35,884 nucleotides of DNA. Origin: Alphaproteobacteria bacterium. GTDB lineage: Bacteria; Planctomycetota; Phycisphaerae; UBA1845. Below, piece after piece: positions 25,033 to 33,200 of this stretch; position 1 is the first letter of the stretch, and each line of letters starts with the position of its first letter. The stretch lies in NCBI GenBank assembly GCA_028285105.1, contig JANQQE010000029.1:104256-140139 (forward strand), read 5' to 3'. Under the pieces are notes generated by a model. That model had not been told where the DNA came from and searched no databases. It was given only the letters and a program-made list of their open reading frames with translations. The position numbers and the translations under genes are program-made.

Positions 25033-25638
25033 ATGTCTTGGTGGGGTCGGTTGCGCGATCGTTTTCGAGGTGTCTCCGGACAGACGTTCGTTTCTTTCAG
25101 GCCGCATCTGGCTGCGATTTGCAAGACACTCAAGATTGAAGATGTCCTCGAGTTCGGTCCCGGAAACTCGACCATTATTGTATTGGCCGATACTGATGCC
25201 AAAGTCATTTCAATCGAAGAATCGTCCGAATGGTATGAGAAATACCGCAAGCGGTTTCCGCGGGATCGCGTAACGGTCCATCACAAACAGACGGGATGGG
25301 ATCTATCGGAACTGGATGACCTAGGGGGCCCTTATGATCTGATCTTCATCGATGGCGGCGACCGTCCGGCGGAACTGCACCACGCGCATCGACTTCTCAA
25401 GCCCGATGGCGTTGTCTATCTTCACGATGCCCATCGGGAAGGCTACGAAGAAGGTATATGCAGCTATCCCCATCGGTTTTTTCCGGAACGGCATTCGTGC
25501 ATTCTGACGCTCGACGGAAAGGTGATGGAAACGTTGAAGTCGGCAATCACGTGTGACTATTCTTGCGCGTGTAAATATTGCAGCTCGGACGAACGCCGGG
25601 AATACTTTGCCAGAATAACAAAATGCCCGGTTGATTGA
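25033..25638 (+). CDS. SAM-methyltransferase-like protein, last gene of the glycan operon
   Basis: The protein has 201 residues; ATG at 25033 has GGGAG at 8-nt spacing, overlapping the GT2 stop region. VLEFGPGNSTIIVL is motif I, KVISIEESSEWYEKY supplies the ribose-binding acidic residue, YDLIFIDGGDRPAELHHAH is the D-G-G/D-R variant of the metal site, and VVYLHDAHREG gives the H-D pair. CDYSCACKYCSS near the C-terminus has four Cys and might bind a metal. The protein is short but complete. It may methylate a sugar in the same pathway; the substrate is not known. Confidence 0.65.
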   Translation: MSWWGRLRDRFRGVSGQTFVSFRPHLAAICKTLKIEDVLEFGPGNSTIIVLADTDAKVISIEESSEWYEKYRKRFPRDRVTVHHKQTGWDLSELDDLGGPYDLIFIDGGDRPAELHHAHRLLKPDGVVYLHDAHREGYEEGICSYPHRFFPERHSCILTLDGKVMETLKSAITCDYSCACKYCSSDERREYFARITKCPVD

Positions 25639-25693
25639 ATCGAATCCTTCCGCAATCGATTCATTGCTTTGGGGATTCCATAGATGGCGTGGC

Positions 25694-27577
25694 CTATTTG
25701 TTGGTGTCAATCCTGACCAAAACCGTCTGACCGACCCGTTGTTTGCCGACCGCGATTTGCTGAATCCAACCAACGGACTTTCGCATCCTGGCGGTCGCAA
25801 GGACGTGGGTTATGTTGTACTTATCCAGCAGCTTAATGCGCTCTTCGGTTGGCGTGCCGGGTTCCAGGATGGCCTTAAGATCTCTACGTCTTGAAGGATG
25901 CGCGCTGGCACCCGGGCTGCTTCGATCCGGTGCCAGAATATGGCAATCGGCAAGCATCACCAGTTTTCTGCCCGATCGTCCGTCGGTCAATACAACTTCA
26001 CCCGGTGTCAGCAATTCTGCAAACCGATCGCTCGCTTCTCGCAATTGATTCAATTTCAAGCGCCGGGTTTCCTCCGGTAGCCAGGCAATTTTCCAGTAAA
26101 TTGGCCAACTATATTCCACCGATCGTCTGTGAAATTGCGTCGCGCCAACGACGATGAGGGCCGAGAGAATCGCCCGTTGCCACCATCTGGGGATTCGATT
26201 GCGAATCAAATAGGCAAATCCTCCGACAACCATCACCCAAAGACACATGCTCATGATTCCGCCAATGCGACCCAGAACCCATTTTTGACCGACAGCTTTG
26301 ATGGTCAGCGTGCAAATCGGCGGTACAAACAGAATCGCTACCACCGTCGCCCAGATATAGAGAACGATCAAGCCCTCACGCCGCCGATCGCCAACGAGTG
26401 TGCAGGTCGCTCCGGCAATGATTAGAAACAGCGCTAGAAAAGGACGGCGTCCCATGACCAATTCCGGTTTGTGCATCAACATTCCGCCTGCCAACGCATG
26501 AAACTTCTCGTTTTCTCGTTTCTTTTCTTTGGTCATTGCGGTTTGGCTTACGGCAGTATCTTCGTCTGAATCGTCATCGGCTAAAGGTGCATCAACCCGT
26601 TCAGAACTTGGCCCCGTAACATATTTGGCAATCAACGAAAAGGGCGTTCCCAAGAGCAGGGAACCCAATGCCAATCCCAACATGCTCCACCTGAGTTGCT
26701 TCGAGAGGACTTTTCGAAAAAGAACTACCGTCATCGCCGGGCCAGCCGTCAGGGCAATGAACCCCGCATACAATCCGTGGAACTGGCCCATCACAAGAGT
26801 GGTCGCGGCAAGCCCGATGATGGGTCCCTTCTTTTCCGAACTACGACAAACCTGCACGACGAATGCAATCGCCATCGGCACAAGAATGTTGATGCTGAAC
26901 TGATTCGGGTATACCGCGAAACTGATCGTGCTGTTGAGAAAGAGCGAAAATAAACCGACTGTCCATGCGGCCCAGCGATCGCGAAAAACGCTCCACGCCA
27001 AGTAGTATCCGGCAGCGACCACCAGCAATTTCACCCACACCCAACTCATTGCCCAAGCGCCCAGATAGTCCGATCCCGTCAGTTGAGTGCAAGCCGCTTG
27101 GAGCGCGTGCCAGAGATTCGTGTGGTACGTCGCAAAGAATCCGGGCACTTCGATGAATGGATCTTGGTTAGAGAATCCGTGCACCAGGATAAATCGAATG
27201 CGGGCGAGGTGAACCTGGGCGTCTCCCGAGAGAAATCCACCGACTTTCGCGCCTAGAAATATGTCGCCAACGACAAACAACGTTTCGACGCAAATGAGAC
27301 TCACCAGCAAACTGCGAAAGTCCGCCCAATATCGCCTGCGAAACGCGAGTCCAATGCTGAAAACCAAGAGAAGCACGCAGGTCGTTGAAAACACAGCGAC
27401 AGGTAGTTGCAAGACGTAGCAGAGGATCGAGACAGGTGAAAGAACGGCTGCTGATGCCATGAACCCAAGGGCGATGATTCCCATTGGTCCCGATTCATAT
27501 TCTTTGGGAAACACATGGCGCACAATGACAGCACCCGAAAACGTCAGTGCCAGCCAAAAAATCAGCGTCAATCCCAT
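25694..27577 (-). CDS. Large polytopic membrane protein, possible GT-C type glycosyltransferase
   Basis: ATG at 27577 (627 residues) has AAGGA at 7-nt spacing; a GTG at 27625 would add 16 residues without support. There are about 11-13 hydrophobic helices in the first 480 residues. FLSGDAQVHLARIRFI lies in the first large loop after about four helices, with an Asp in the position of the D/E motif of GT-C enzymes; GMLMHKPELV and a charged Asp/Glu loop (DDDSDEDT) precede the last helix group. The C-terminal 150 residues are soluble and probably periplasmic (VVLTDGRSGRKLVML, ITHVLATARM). The architecture is that of membrane glycosyltransferases or O-antigen-type enzymes. It is convergent with the glycan operon. 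The enzymatic role is inference. Confidence 0.6.
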   Translation of the reverse strand: MGLTLIFWLALTFSGAVIVRHVFPKEYESGPMGIIALGFMASAAVLSPVSILCYVLQLPVAVFSTTCVLLLVFSIGLAFRRRYWADFRSLLVSLICVETLFVVGDIFLGAKVGGFLSGDAQVHLARIRFILVHGFSNQDPFIEVPGFFATYHTNLWHALQAACTQLTGSDYLGAWAMSWVWVKLLVVAAGYYLAWSVFRDRWAAWTVGLFSLFLNSTISFAVYPNQFSINILVPMAIAFVVQVCRSSEKKGPIIGLAATTLVMGQFHGLYAGFIALTAGPAMTVVLFRKVLSKQLRWSMLGLALGSLLLGTPFSLIAKYVTGPSSERVDAPLADDDSDEDTAVSQTAMTKEKKRENEKFHALAGGMLMHKPELVMGRRPFLALFLIIAGATCTLVGDRRREGLIVLYIWATVVAILFVPPICTLTIKAVGQKWVLGRIGGIMSMCLWVMVVGGFAYLIRNRIPRWWQRAILSALIVVGATQFHRRSVEYSWPIYWKIAWLPEETRRLKLNQLREASDRFAELLTPGEVVLTDGRSGRKLVMLADCHILAPDRSSPGASAHPSRRRDLKAILEPGTPTEERIKLLDKYNITHVLATARMRKSVGWIQQIAVGKQRVGQTVLVRIDTNK

Positions 27578-28105
27578 ACAGCATTCCTTCAGCATCCAGG
27601 CAAATTTGCAGCCGTAACCAGGCACATGCGTCTGCGCCCGTTCCGGATTCGGCCACCAAGAGCCTTGCGTTTCAGCTTCTTTGTCGCGTCCGCCAAGAGG
27701 TTGTTGCAGTATCGAGTCACCAGTCCAACCTTCTTACATCAATGAGCGTGCGTGTCAATTTGGAGTTTCCGTGTTTTGAGCGCAATCGACGATGAACGGA
27801 CCAATCCCATCCATCGCGACCTCGGATTTTTGGACGGGATACCGTTTAATCAATCGGATGCACCCGCATTGAATTCGTCAGTCGAAGGTTGCATCGTTTC
27901 GATGTGGTTCGACCCGTTGGTTGATTGTGACCGCGACATTTCAGTGCGGCCAAACCGTTTGAGTTGGGCGTGTAAATAGGCGAATACACTCAAACACACG
28001 GTGATCACCTGTGCATTTATTCCGGGGAGCACGGCAAGTCTCACCGTCGTTCGGATTCAATGTCGAACGAATGTATGGTGCTGGTGTCACGGGGAGATGT
28101 TTGGC
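27578..28105. other. Intergenic region between divergent transcription units
   Basis: About 530 bp separate the membrane protein and the PilZ-REC gene. Short open frames on both strands have no ribosome-binding site, domain or signal peptide. The region should contain both promoters; I found no convincing hexamer pair, repeat or hairpin. GGGGAG at 28091-28096 serves the plus-strand gene. Confidence 0.5.
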
Positions 28106-29221
28106 GTGTCAAAATCGAACAAGAGCATTCGTACAATTCGCGGCAACGCAGAAGTGGTGACAAAGTTAATCGAGAGGCTCGAATCGGAGCCCGTTGAACC
28201 TGGTGCGTCGAAACGGCAGCACAAGCGATACCGGTACAGACAAAATCACCTGACCGCAGAAATCAGACAACCGGGTGACCCCGAATCGGTACGATACATT
28301 GTCGAGCCGATCGACCTCAGCCAGGGCGGCATTTCATTTCTTTTCGGTGGATACATACACTCAGGCTCTAACTGCAGTGTAAGGCTGATTTCACTTCATG
28401 GATCTTGGTCAGACGTTGAAGGAGTCGTCGTCGGATGCAAATTTATTGCCGGTAACGTGCATCAAATCCAGGTCCGATTCATTCAGAGAATAGACCCACA
28501 ACACTATTGCAGTGCTGCCATCCACCACCGCGTTTTGCTCGTTGAAGACGATCCAATGATAGGGAAGTTGGCAATGACCATGCTCAACAAGCTTGGCGCA
28601 AGTGTTGACTCCGCAACCGATGGCGAGACTGCTCTCAAGATGGTCGGTCAAAATGTCTATGATTTGATTTTGATGGATATCCAGATGCCGGGGATGAACG
28701 GTTGGGACACTACACGAGCGCTTCGAGAAAAGGGTTATTCAGGTCGAATCGTCGCAGCGACGGCGATGACGCGACCCGAAGACAGACAGAAATGTCTCGA
28801 AGCTGGGTGCGACGACTATATCCCCAAACCGCACACGCTCGAAAACCTTGCCAAAGTACTCGAGTCGGTGAGCGAAGAACCAATATTCAGCACATTGTCG
28901 GACGATCCATCCATGATGGAGTTCGTCGAGTCATTTGTCTCAAACCTCCCGAGTCGTATTCGATCGATCGAAGACGCTCTTGCCAAAAAAGACGATGTCC
29001 AAATTGAGAGTCTTGCCCGGTCGTTGAAAGGGGAGGGGACCAGTTATGGCTTTGAAATTCTGACCGAACAAGCCGCCAGGGTCGAGGAAGCTACCGTGGC
29101 TGACGCTGAGTTTGATAAGATCAAACAGGAAGTCGATGAATTGATTCAACTCTGTTTGCAAGTCAGGTCGTCGGTTGTATCGGACACGATCGCACAAACC
29201 GAAGCGGCGTCAGGTGACTGA
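28106..29221 (+). CDS. PilZ - response regulator receiver - degenerate HPt protein
   Basis: GTG at 28106 (371 residues) has GGGGAG at 9-nt spacing; ATG at 28097 abuts that site and GTG at 28001 has none. An N-terminal PilZ domain (about 38-130) has both c-di-GMP signatures: R41-x3-R45 (RYRYR) and D70-x-S72-x2-G75 (DLSQGG). A receiver domain (141-257) has acidic pair E147-D148-D149, phospho-acceptor D191 (LILMDIQMPGMNG), T219 and K241. The last part (about 265-355) has the helix pattern and ARSLKGEGTSYG segment of an HPt domain, but the phosphorylated His is Arg305. The protein probably joins c-di-GMP binding to phosphorelay input. It precedes a diguanylate cyclase gene by 223 bp. Confidence 0.83.
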   Translation: MSKSNKSIRTIRGNAEVVTKLIERLESEPVEPGASKRQHKRYRYRQNHLTAEIRQPGDPESVRYIVEPIDLSQGGISFLFGGYIHSGSNCSVRLISLHGSWSDVEGVVVGCKFIAGNVHQIQVRFIQRIDPQHYCSAAIHHRVLLVEDDPMIGKLAMTMLNKLGASVDSATDGETALKMVGQNVYDLILMDIQMPGMNGWDTTRALREKGYSGRIVAATAMTRPEDRQKCLEAGCDDYIPKPHTLENLAKVLESVSEEPIFSTLSDDPSMMEFVESFVSNLPSRIRSIEDALAKKDDVQIESLARSLKGEGTSYGFEILTEQAARVEEATVADAEFDKIKQEVDELIQLCLQVRSSVVSDTIAQTEAASGD

Positions 29222-29444
29222 CCGAGTTGTCGATACAAGATTGGTGGGGCTCCCAATTCGGTGTGGGCGGTCCTCACCATGGGGCAAATGGGCGATCATC
29301 GAATTGGGTGGTCGGGCCGACTCGATTAGCAAACCCTGTCGATGCTTACCCTGTCCATTCGGCCTCAAAAATCAAAGGGGTCGAGATTCAACAAGATTGA
29401 ATTGGCGCCACGGCATGCATCTGAATTCCGACTGAGTTCTGAAC

Positions 29445-31337
29445 ATGGGAAGCGCAGCATTTGAGGAGATCAAACGAGCCGGTCGTCTGCCTTCGCCAAG
29501 GGCTGTGGCGTTGGAACTCTTGCGACTTCTCGATGAAGAAACCACTCCGATCGGTCAAATCACAGCAACGGTCGAAACCGATCCAGCGCTTTCATCGCGT
29601 TTGTTGAAACTGGTGAATTCACCCTTGGTCGGTGTTTCGCGCACGATCGCTTCTCTGGCGATGGCGGTCAATTTGTTGGGTCGTCCTGCTGTTCGAAATC
29701 TTGTCTTGGGCATGTCGCTGATTGAATCGGACAAGAACACGCAAACGAATGTCTTCAACTATCAGAATTACTGGTCGAAATCACTTGCCCGCGCCGTGTC
29801 TGCCCGTCACCTGGCGCCCTCTTTTAAGGCATGTGCCGATGACGAAGCTTTTACCGTCGCGCTCTTGAGCGAGATCGGTACGCTCGGTTTCGCATTTACA
29901 TTTCCGAAAGAATTCGACGCGATACTCTCCAACGCGGATTTGTGCGACTCTGCCCGCAGGTTGGAATTGGAACGCGACGCTTTTGGAATCGATCACAACG
30001 AACTTGCGGCAGAGATGATGAGCGAGTGGCATTTGGCCGATTTTTTCGGCCAAGCCGTCAAGCACCAGAACGCTACGGACATCGAGGCCCTCGACATTGA
30101 CGAACGTTGCAAACGATTGATTACGCAACTTCAATTGTCCGATGCGTTTGCCTCGACTCTCGTAACTCCGAAGATCTATCAGGAAGATCTTCAAAAAGTT
30201 GTCGACGTCGGCGTGTCCATGAATCTGAAACCAGAGACGCTATTTGACGCATTCGATCTCGCAAAAACGGAATGGCACGAACTTGGCACGATCTACGCGG
30301 TACAAACGTCGAAAAGCGTACCGTCTCTGCGAGATTCTCACGGACGTGCCTCCCGCGACCAGGTGCCGATTCTGATCGTCGATGACGATCCCATTCAACT
30401 TTCGATTCTTGAGAAGGCGTTGATTGAAGCAGGCTACAACGTTCATACGGCGAAGAATGGCTTCGACGCATTCAAGGCCATTCGTGCACAAGGATTCCAG
30501 ATGGTGCTTACCGACTGGAATATGCCGAAGATGGACGGCTTGCAACTCTGCGGTGCGCTGCGCAACAACGAAGTGGTCGGTTTCGTTTATGTCATCGTAC
30601 TCACGACCAGCACCGACAATGACGTTCTTGGGAAGGCCTTCGATGCGGGGGCAGACGATTTTCTAATAAAACCGTGGAAGAAGATTGAACTCCTTGCGCG
30701 ACTCAAGGCCGGCTTGCGCACATTGAAATTGGAATCGACGTTGGCGGCTGAACAACGCGCTGCACACAAGACCAATGCCGAATTGGCAACTTTGAATGAG
30801 AAGCTTCAGCGGATGGCGACCACCGATGAACTGACCGGCCTGTGCAATCGTCGCGAAGCCATGAATCGGCTGAACGAATACTGGGAATTGGCTCAACGAA
30901 AATCGGTCCCGCTGTCATGTATCGCAATCGACATCGATTTCTTCAAGAAGTGCAATGATACGTATGGGCATGATGTCGGTGATATCGTTCTGCGCGACAC
31001 TGCACGTGTACTGCGAAACGGCACCCGCAAGAGCGAATGCGTATTTCGAATGGGTGGCGAGGAATTCCTGGTGCTTTGTCCTGAGTCCTCGGCAGAAATG
31101 TCCCAGGCGGCGGCGGAGCGGTTGAGATTGCTGGTCGAAAGAAACGAGATTGCCCACAACAACCTCATCAATTCCATTACGATCAGCGCTGGAATCGCAG
31201 AGGTGACGCCCGACATCAAAAACGCAGACGAATTGCTCAAAGTGGCTGACCAGGCGTTGTATCAGGCGAAAGCGAACGGCCGCAACCGAGTTGTCAACGG
31301 TTCATCGGTTCCGGCCTCCACGGTCAAGGTCAGCTGA
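29445..31337 (+). CDS. HDOD - response regulator receiver - GGDEF diguanylate cyclase
   Basis: The protein has 630 residues. HDOD domain (about 14-215): RLPSPRAVALELLRLL, VETDPALSSRLLKLVNSP and TIASLAMAVNLLGRPAV. Receiver domain (about 307-425): D313-D315, phospho-acceptor D357 (LTDWNMPKMDG), T387-T388 region and K409. A short coiled coil (428-458) links to the GGDEF domain (about 459-615), whose active loop is G-G-E-E-F (537-541) with DIDFFKKCNDTYGHD as the nucleotide/metal site. It should make c-di-GMP from GTP when the receiver is phosphorylated. The inhibitory I-site R-x-x-D is R528-x-x-E531. The start has no clear Shine-Dalgarno. No histidine kinase is encoded nearby. Confidence 0.92.
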   Translation: MGSAAFEEIKRAGRLPSPRAVALELLRLLDEETTPIGQITATVETDPALSSRLLKLVNSPLVGVSRTIASLAMAVNLLGRPAVRNLVLGMSLIESDKNTQTNVFNYQNYWSKSLARAVSARHLAPSFKACADDEAFTVALLSEIGTLGFAFTFPKEFDAILSNADLCDSARRLELERDAFGIDHNELAAEMMSEWHLADFFGQAVKHQNATDIEALDIDERCKRLITQLQLSDAFASTLVTPKIYQEDLQKVVDVGVSMNLKPETLFDAFDLAKTEWHELGTIYAVQTSKSVPSLRDSHGRASRDQVPILIVDDDPIQLSILEKALIEAGYNVHTAKNGFDAFKAIRAQGFQMVLTDWNMPKMDGLQLCGALRNNEVVGFVYVIVLTTSTDNDVLGKAFDAGADDFLIKPWKKIELLARLKAGLRTLKLESTLAAEQRAAHKTNAELATLNEKLQRMATTDELTGLCNRREAMNRLNEYWELAQRKSVPLSCIAIDIDFFKKCNDTYGHDVGDIVLRDTARVLRNGTRKSECVFRMGGEEFLVLCPESSAEMSQAAAERLRLLVERNEIAHNNLINSITISAGIAEVTPDIKNADELLKVADQALYQAKANGRNRVVNGSSVPASTVKVS

Positions 31338-31716
31338 CGATCAAGAAACACAAACCTTTTGAGTCCAGCCAATACTCTACCCGTTCGGTTCCCAATATTC
31401 ATTTGGACATCTACGACAGCCTGTGAATTTCTTGCGCAGAGTTTCATAGCGCGTTGCTCCGGCAGTGCTTATCGCTGCATGTCTATGCGGGTATTTCGAG
31501 CGGGTCGGGCAAGTTGAATGTGATTCGCTGTTGCGATTGTGGTTCAACCTTGCAACTCACATTTTGCGCGTTTGACGCCCTTGGTATCAACACCTACCTT
31601 GCACCGCCGAATTGTGGAATGGGGGGTCCATTCAAACTGGATTTGGCGGTAAGGTCTCTGCTTCGACACGAATGCACTTGCCGCCAATGATCAACTTACT
31701 TCTGTGGAGAATCTAA
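31338..31716. other. Intergenic region without a recognisable gene
   Basis: Small open frames (for example around 31454-31690) lack a ribosome-binding site or domain. The last 15 bp carry the TGGAG ribosome-binding site of the DUF11 gene. No terminator hairpin follows the cyclase gene and no promoter pair stands out. Confidence 0.5.
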
Positions 31717-32478
31717 ATGAAGAGAATTAATTGGTCGTTGTCTGCGTTGGCGTTGATGGTCTGTGGAACCGTCGCTTCCGCCGGCCCGAACGTCACCATC
31801 ACCAAGAATTGTCCCGGTCTGCGGTACCTCGGACGCGATGCCACGTTTGACATTACCATTACCAACACCGGCGACGCTGCCGCCAATAATGTCGTTGTCA
31901 CCGACATGGTGCCTGGCGGGATCAATTTTGTCGGTGCGGACAACGGCGGCAAACGTGAGGGTCAGCGCATCGTTTGGCGCGTCGGCACGCTCGATGCCGG
32001 AAAGAGCATGACCCTTAAGTCAACCTTCCTTTGCAACACCATCGGCAGCTTCCAGAATGAAGCCAAAGTGACTTACTGCGCAGAGGCGATGGCCCAGTGC
32101 AGCATCGATGTCAAAGGTATCCCGGCGATTCTGCTTGAGTGCGTTGACGACCCGGATCCGATCGAAGTCAACGGCAACGTGACATATACGATCATTGTCA
32201 CCAACCAGGGGTCAGCCGTCGGCACGAACATCGTTATTAACTGCACGCTGCCCGCAGAAGAAGATCACGTTTCATCGACCGGTCCTACGCAGGTGAACGC
32301 GAGCGGCAAGAGCATTTCGTTTGCCCCGCTGGCGACACTCGCGCCGAAGGCCAAAGCCACATACAAAGTTACCGTCAAAGGTGTCGGTGAGGGCGACGTC
32401 CGTTTCAAAGTCGAGATGAAGTCGGATCAGATGGATACGCCGGTCATGGAAACCGAAAGTACCCACATCTATCAATAA
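31717..32478 (+). CDS. Secreted DUF11-repeat surface protein
   Basis: The protein has 253 residues; ATG at 31717 has TGGAG at 7-nt spacing. Residues 1-22 are a signal peptide ending VASAG. Two DUF11 units follow, about 25-125 and 133-235. Each has the V-T-x-T-I-x-V-T-N-x-G theme: YLGRDATFDITITNTGDAAA with NNVVVTDMVPGGINFV, then EVNGNVTYTIIVTNQG with GTNIVINCTLPA. Paired cysteines in each unit may form disulfides. DUF11 domains are beta-sandwich modules of bacterial outer-surface proteins, often large; this one is small and has no anchor, so it may be secreted or part of a surface layer. A perfect 12-bp stem terminator follows. Confidence 0.85.
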   Translation: MKRINWSLSALALMVCGTVASAGPNVTITKNCPGLRYLGRDATFDITITNTGDAAANNVVVTDMVPGGINFVGADNGGKREGQRIVWRVGTLDAGKSMTLKSTFLCNTIGSFQNEAKVTYCAEAMAQCSIDVKGIPAILLECVDDPDPIEVNGNVTYTIIVTNQGSAVGTNIVINCTLPAEEDHVSSTGPTQVNASGKSISFAPLATLAPKAKATYKVTVKGVGEGDVRFKVEMKSDQMDTPVMETESTHIYQ

Positions 32479-32532
32479 ACTGCTGAATCGAAGCACCGTC
32501 GAATGACGTTGACGATTTGCAATGTAATGATT

Positions 32533-32578
32533 ACCGGCGCTGAAAGAGGAAACGAAATCTCATTCAGCGCCGGTTTTC
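32533..32578 (+). terminator. Intrinsic terminator of the DUF11 gene
   Basis: ACCGGCGCTGAA (32533-32544) pairs perfectly with TTCAGCGCCGGT (32563-32574), followed by TTTCT on the plus strand. It lies 54 bp past the DUF11 stop and 11 bp before the stop of the convergent matrixin gene. Confidence 0.85.
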
Positions 32579-32588
32579 TATTCAGTGA

Positions 32589-33200
32589 TTACGGCAGGAA
32601 GTCGCACTCGTCTGGAATACCGTTAACGACTTCGACGTCGAGACTCGTTCCACCGGCGATGTCGCACGGATCGGGAACGAGGTTGTCGTTGCAATCCGGT
32701 TCGTCGCCATCGCGCACTTCGCAGACGTCGACCAGATCGTTGTCGTTGCAATCGGTCACCCGAATGTCGCAATCGTCGGGGCGAAGGTTGAAATCGCAAT
32801 CTTCGCTGGTTCCTTCCAAAACATCACAAACGTCGGGGACGCCATTACCGTTGCAATCGGGCGCGTCCTGACACGCATCGGTAATGTTGTTGTTGTCGCA
32901 GTCCGGTTGACACATATCCGGTACGCCGTTTTCATCGCAATCTTCGTCGATTTGCGCGATCAGGTCGCATTCGTCCGGCACGCGGTTTTCGTTGCAGTCG
33001 CCGCTGAAGCCTTCGAGAATGTCGCACGAATCTTCGACGCCATTACCGTTGCAGTCAGGCCCACATTCGTCTGGCAGTCCGTCGCTGGTGCAGTCTTCCG
33101 ACACGCCCAGAGCGATGTCGCAGAAATCGGGGAAACCGTTCTGATTGCAGTCGTTAAACGGTTCGTCCCGGTCGTCGATTTGATTCTGGTTGCAGTCTTT
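32589..33200 (-). repeat. D-C-N-x-N-G-x-P-D-x-C-D repeat coding region
   Basis: About eleven units of 13-20 codons each encode variations of DCNGNGVPDVCDVLEGTSE. The plus strand shows the recurrent pattern GTTGCAATC and GTCGCA at matching places. Units are diverged, indicating old duplication. The last unit before the stop is degenerate (lacks the leading D-C-N). Confidence 0.75.

Noticed and set aside
27752..28044. Short open frames on both strands in the divergent intergenic region
   Set aside because: No ribosome-binding site, domain or signal peptide, and they overlap each other.
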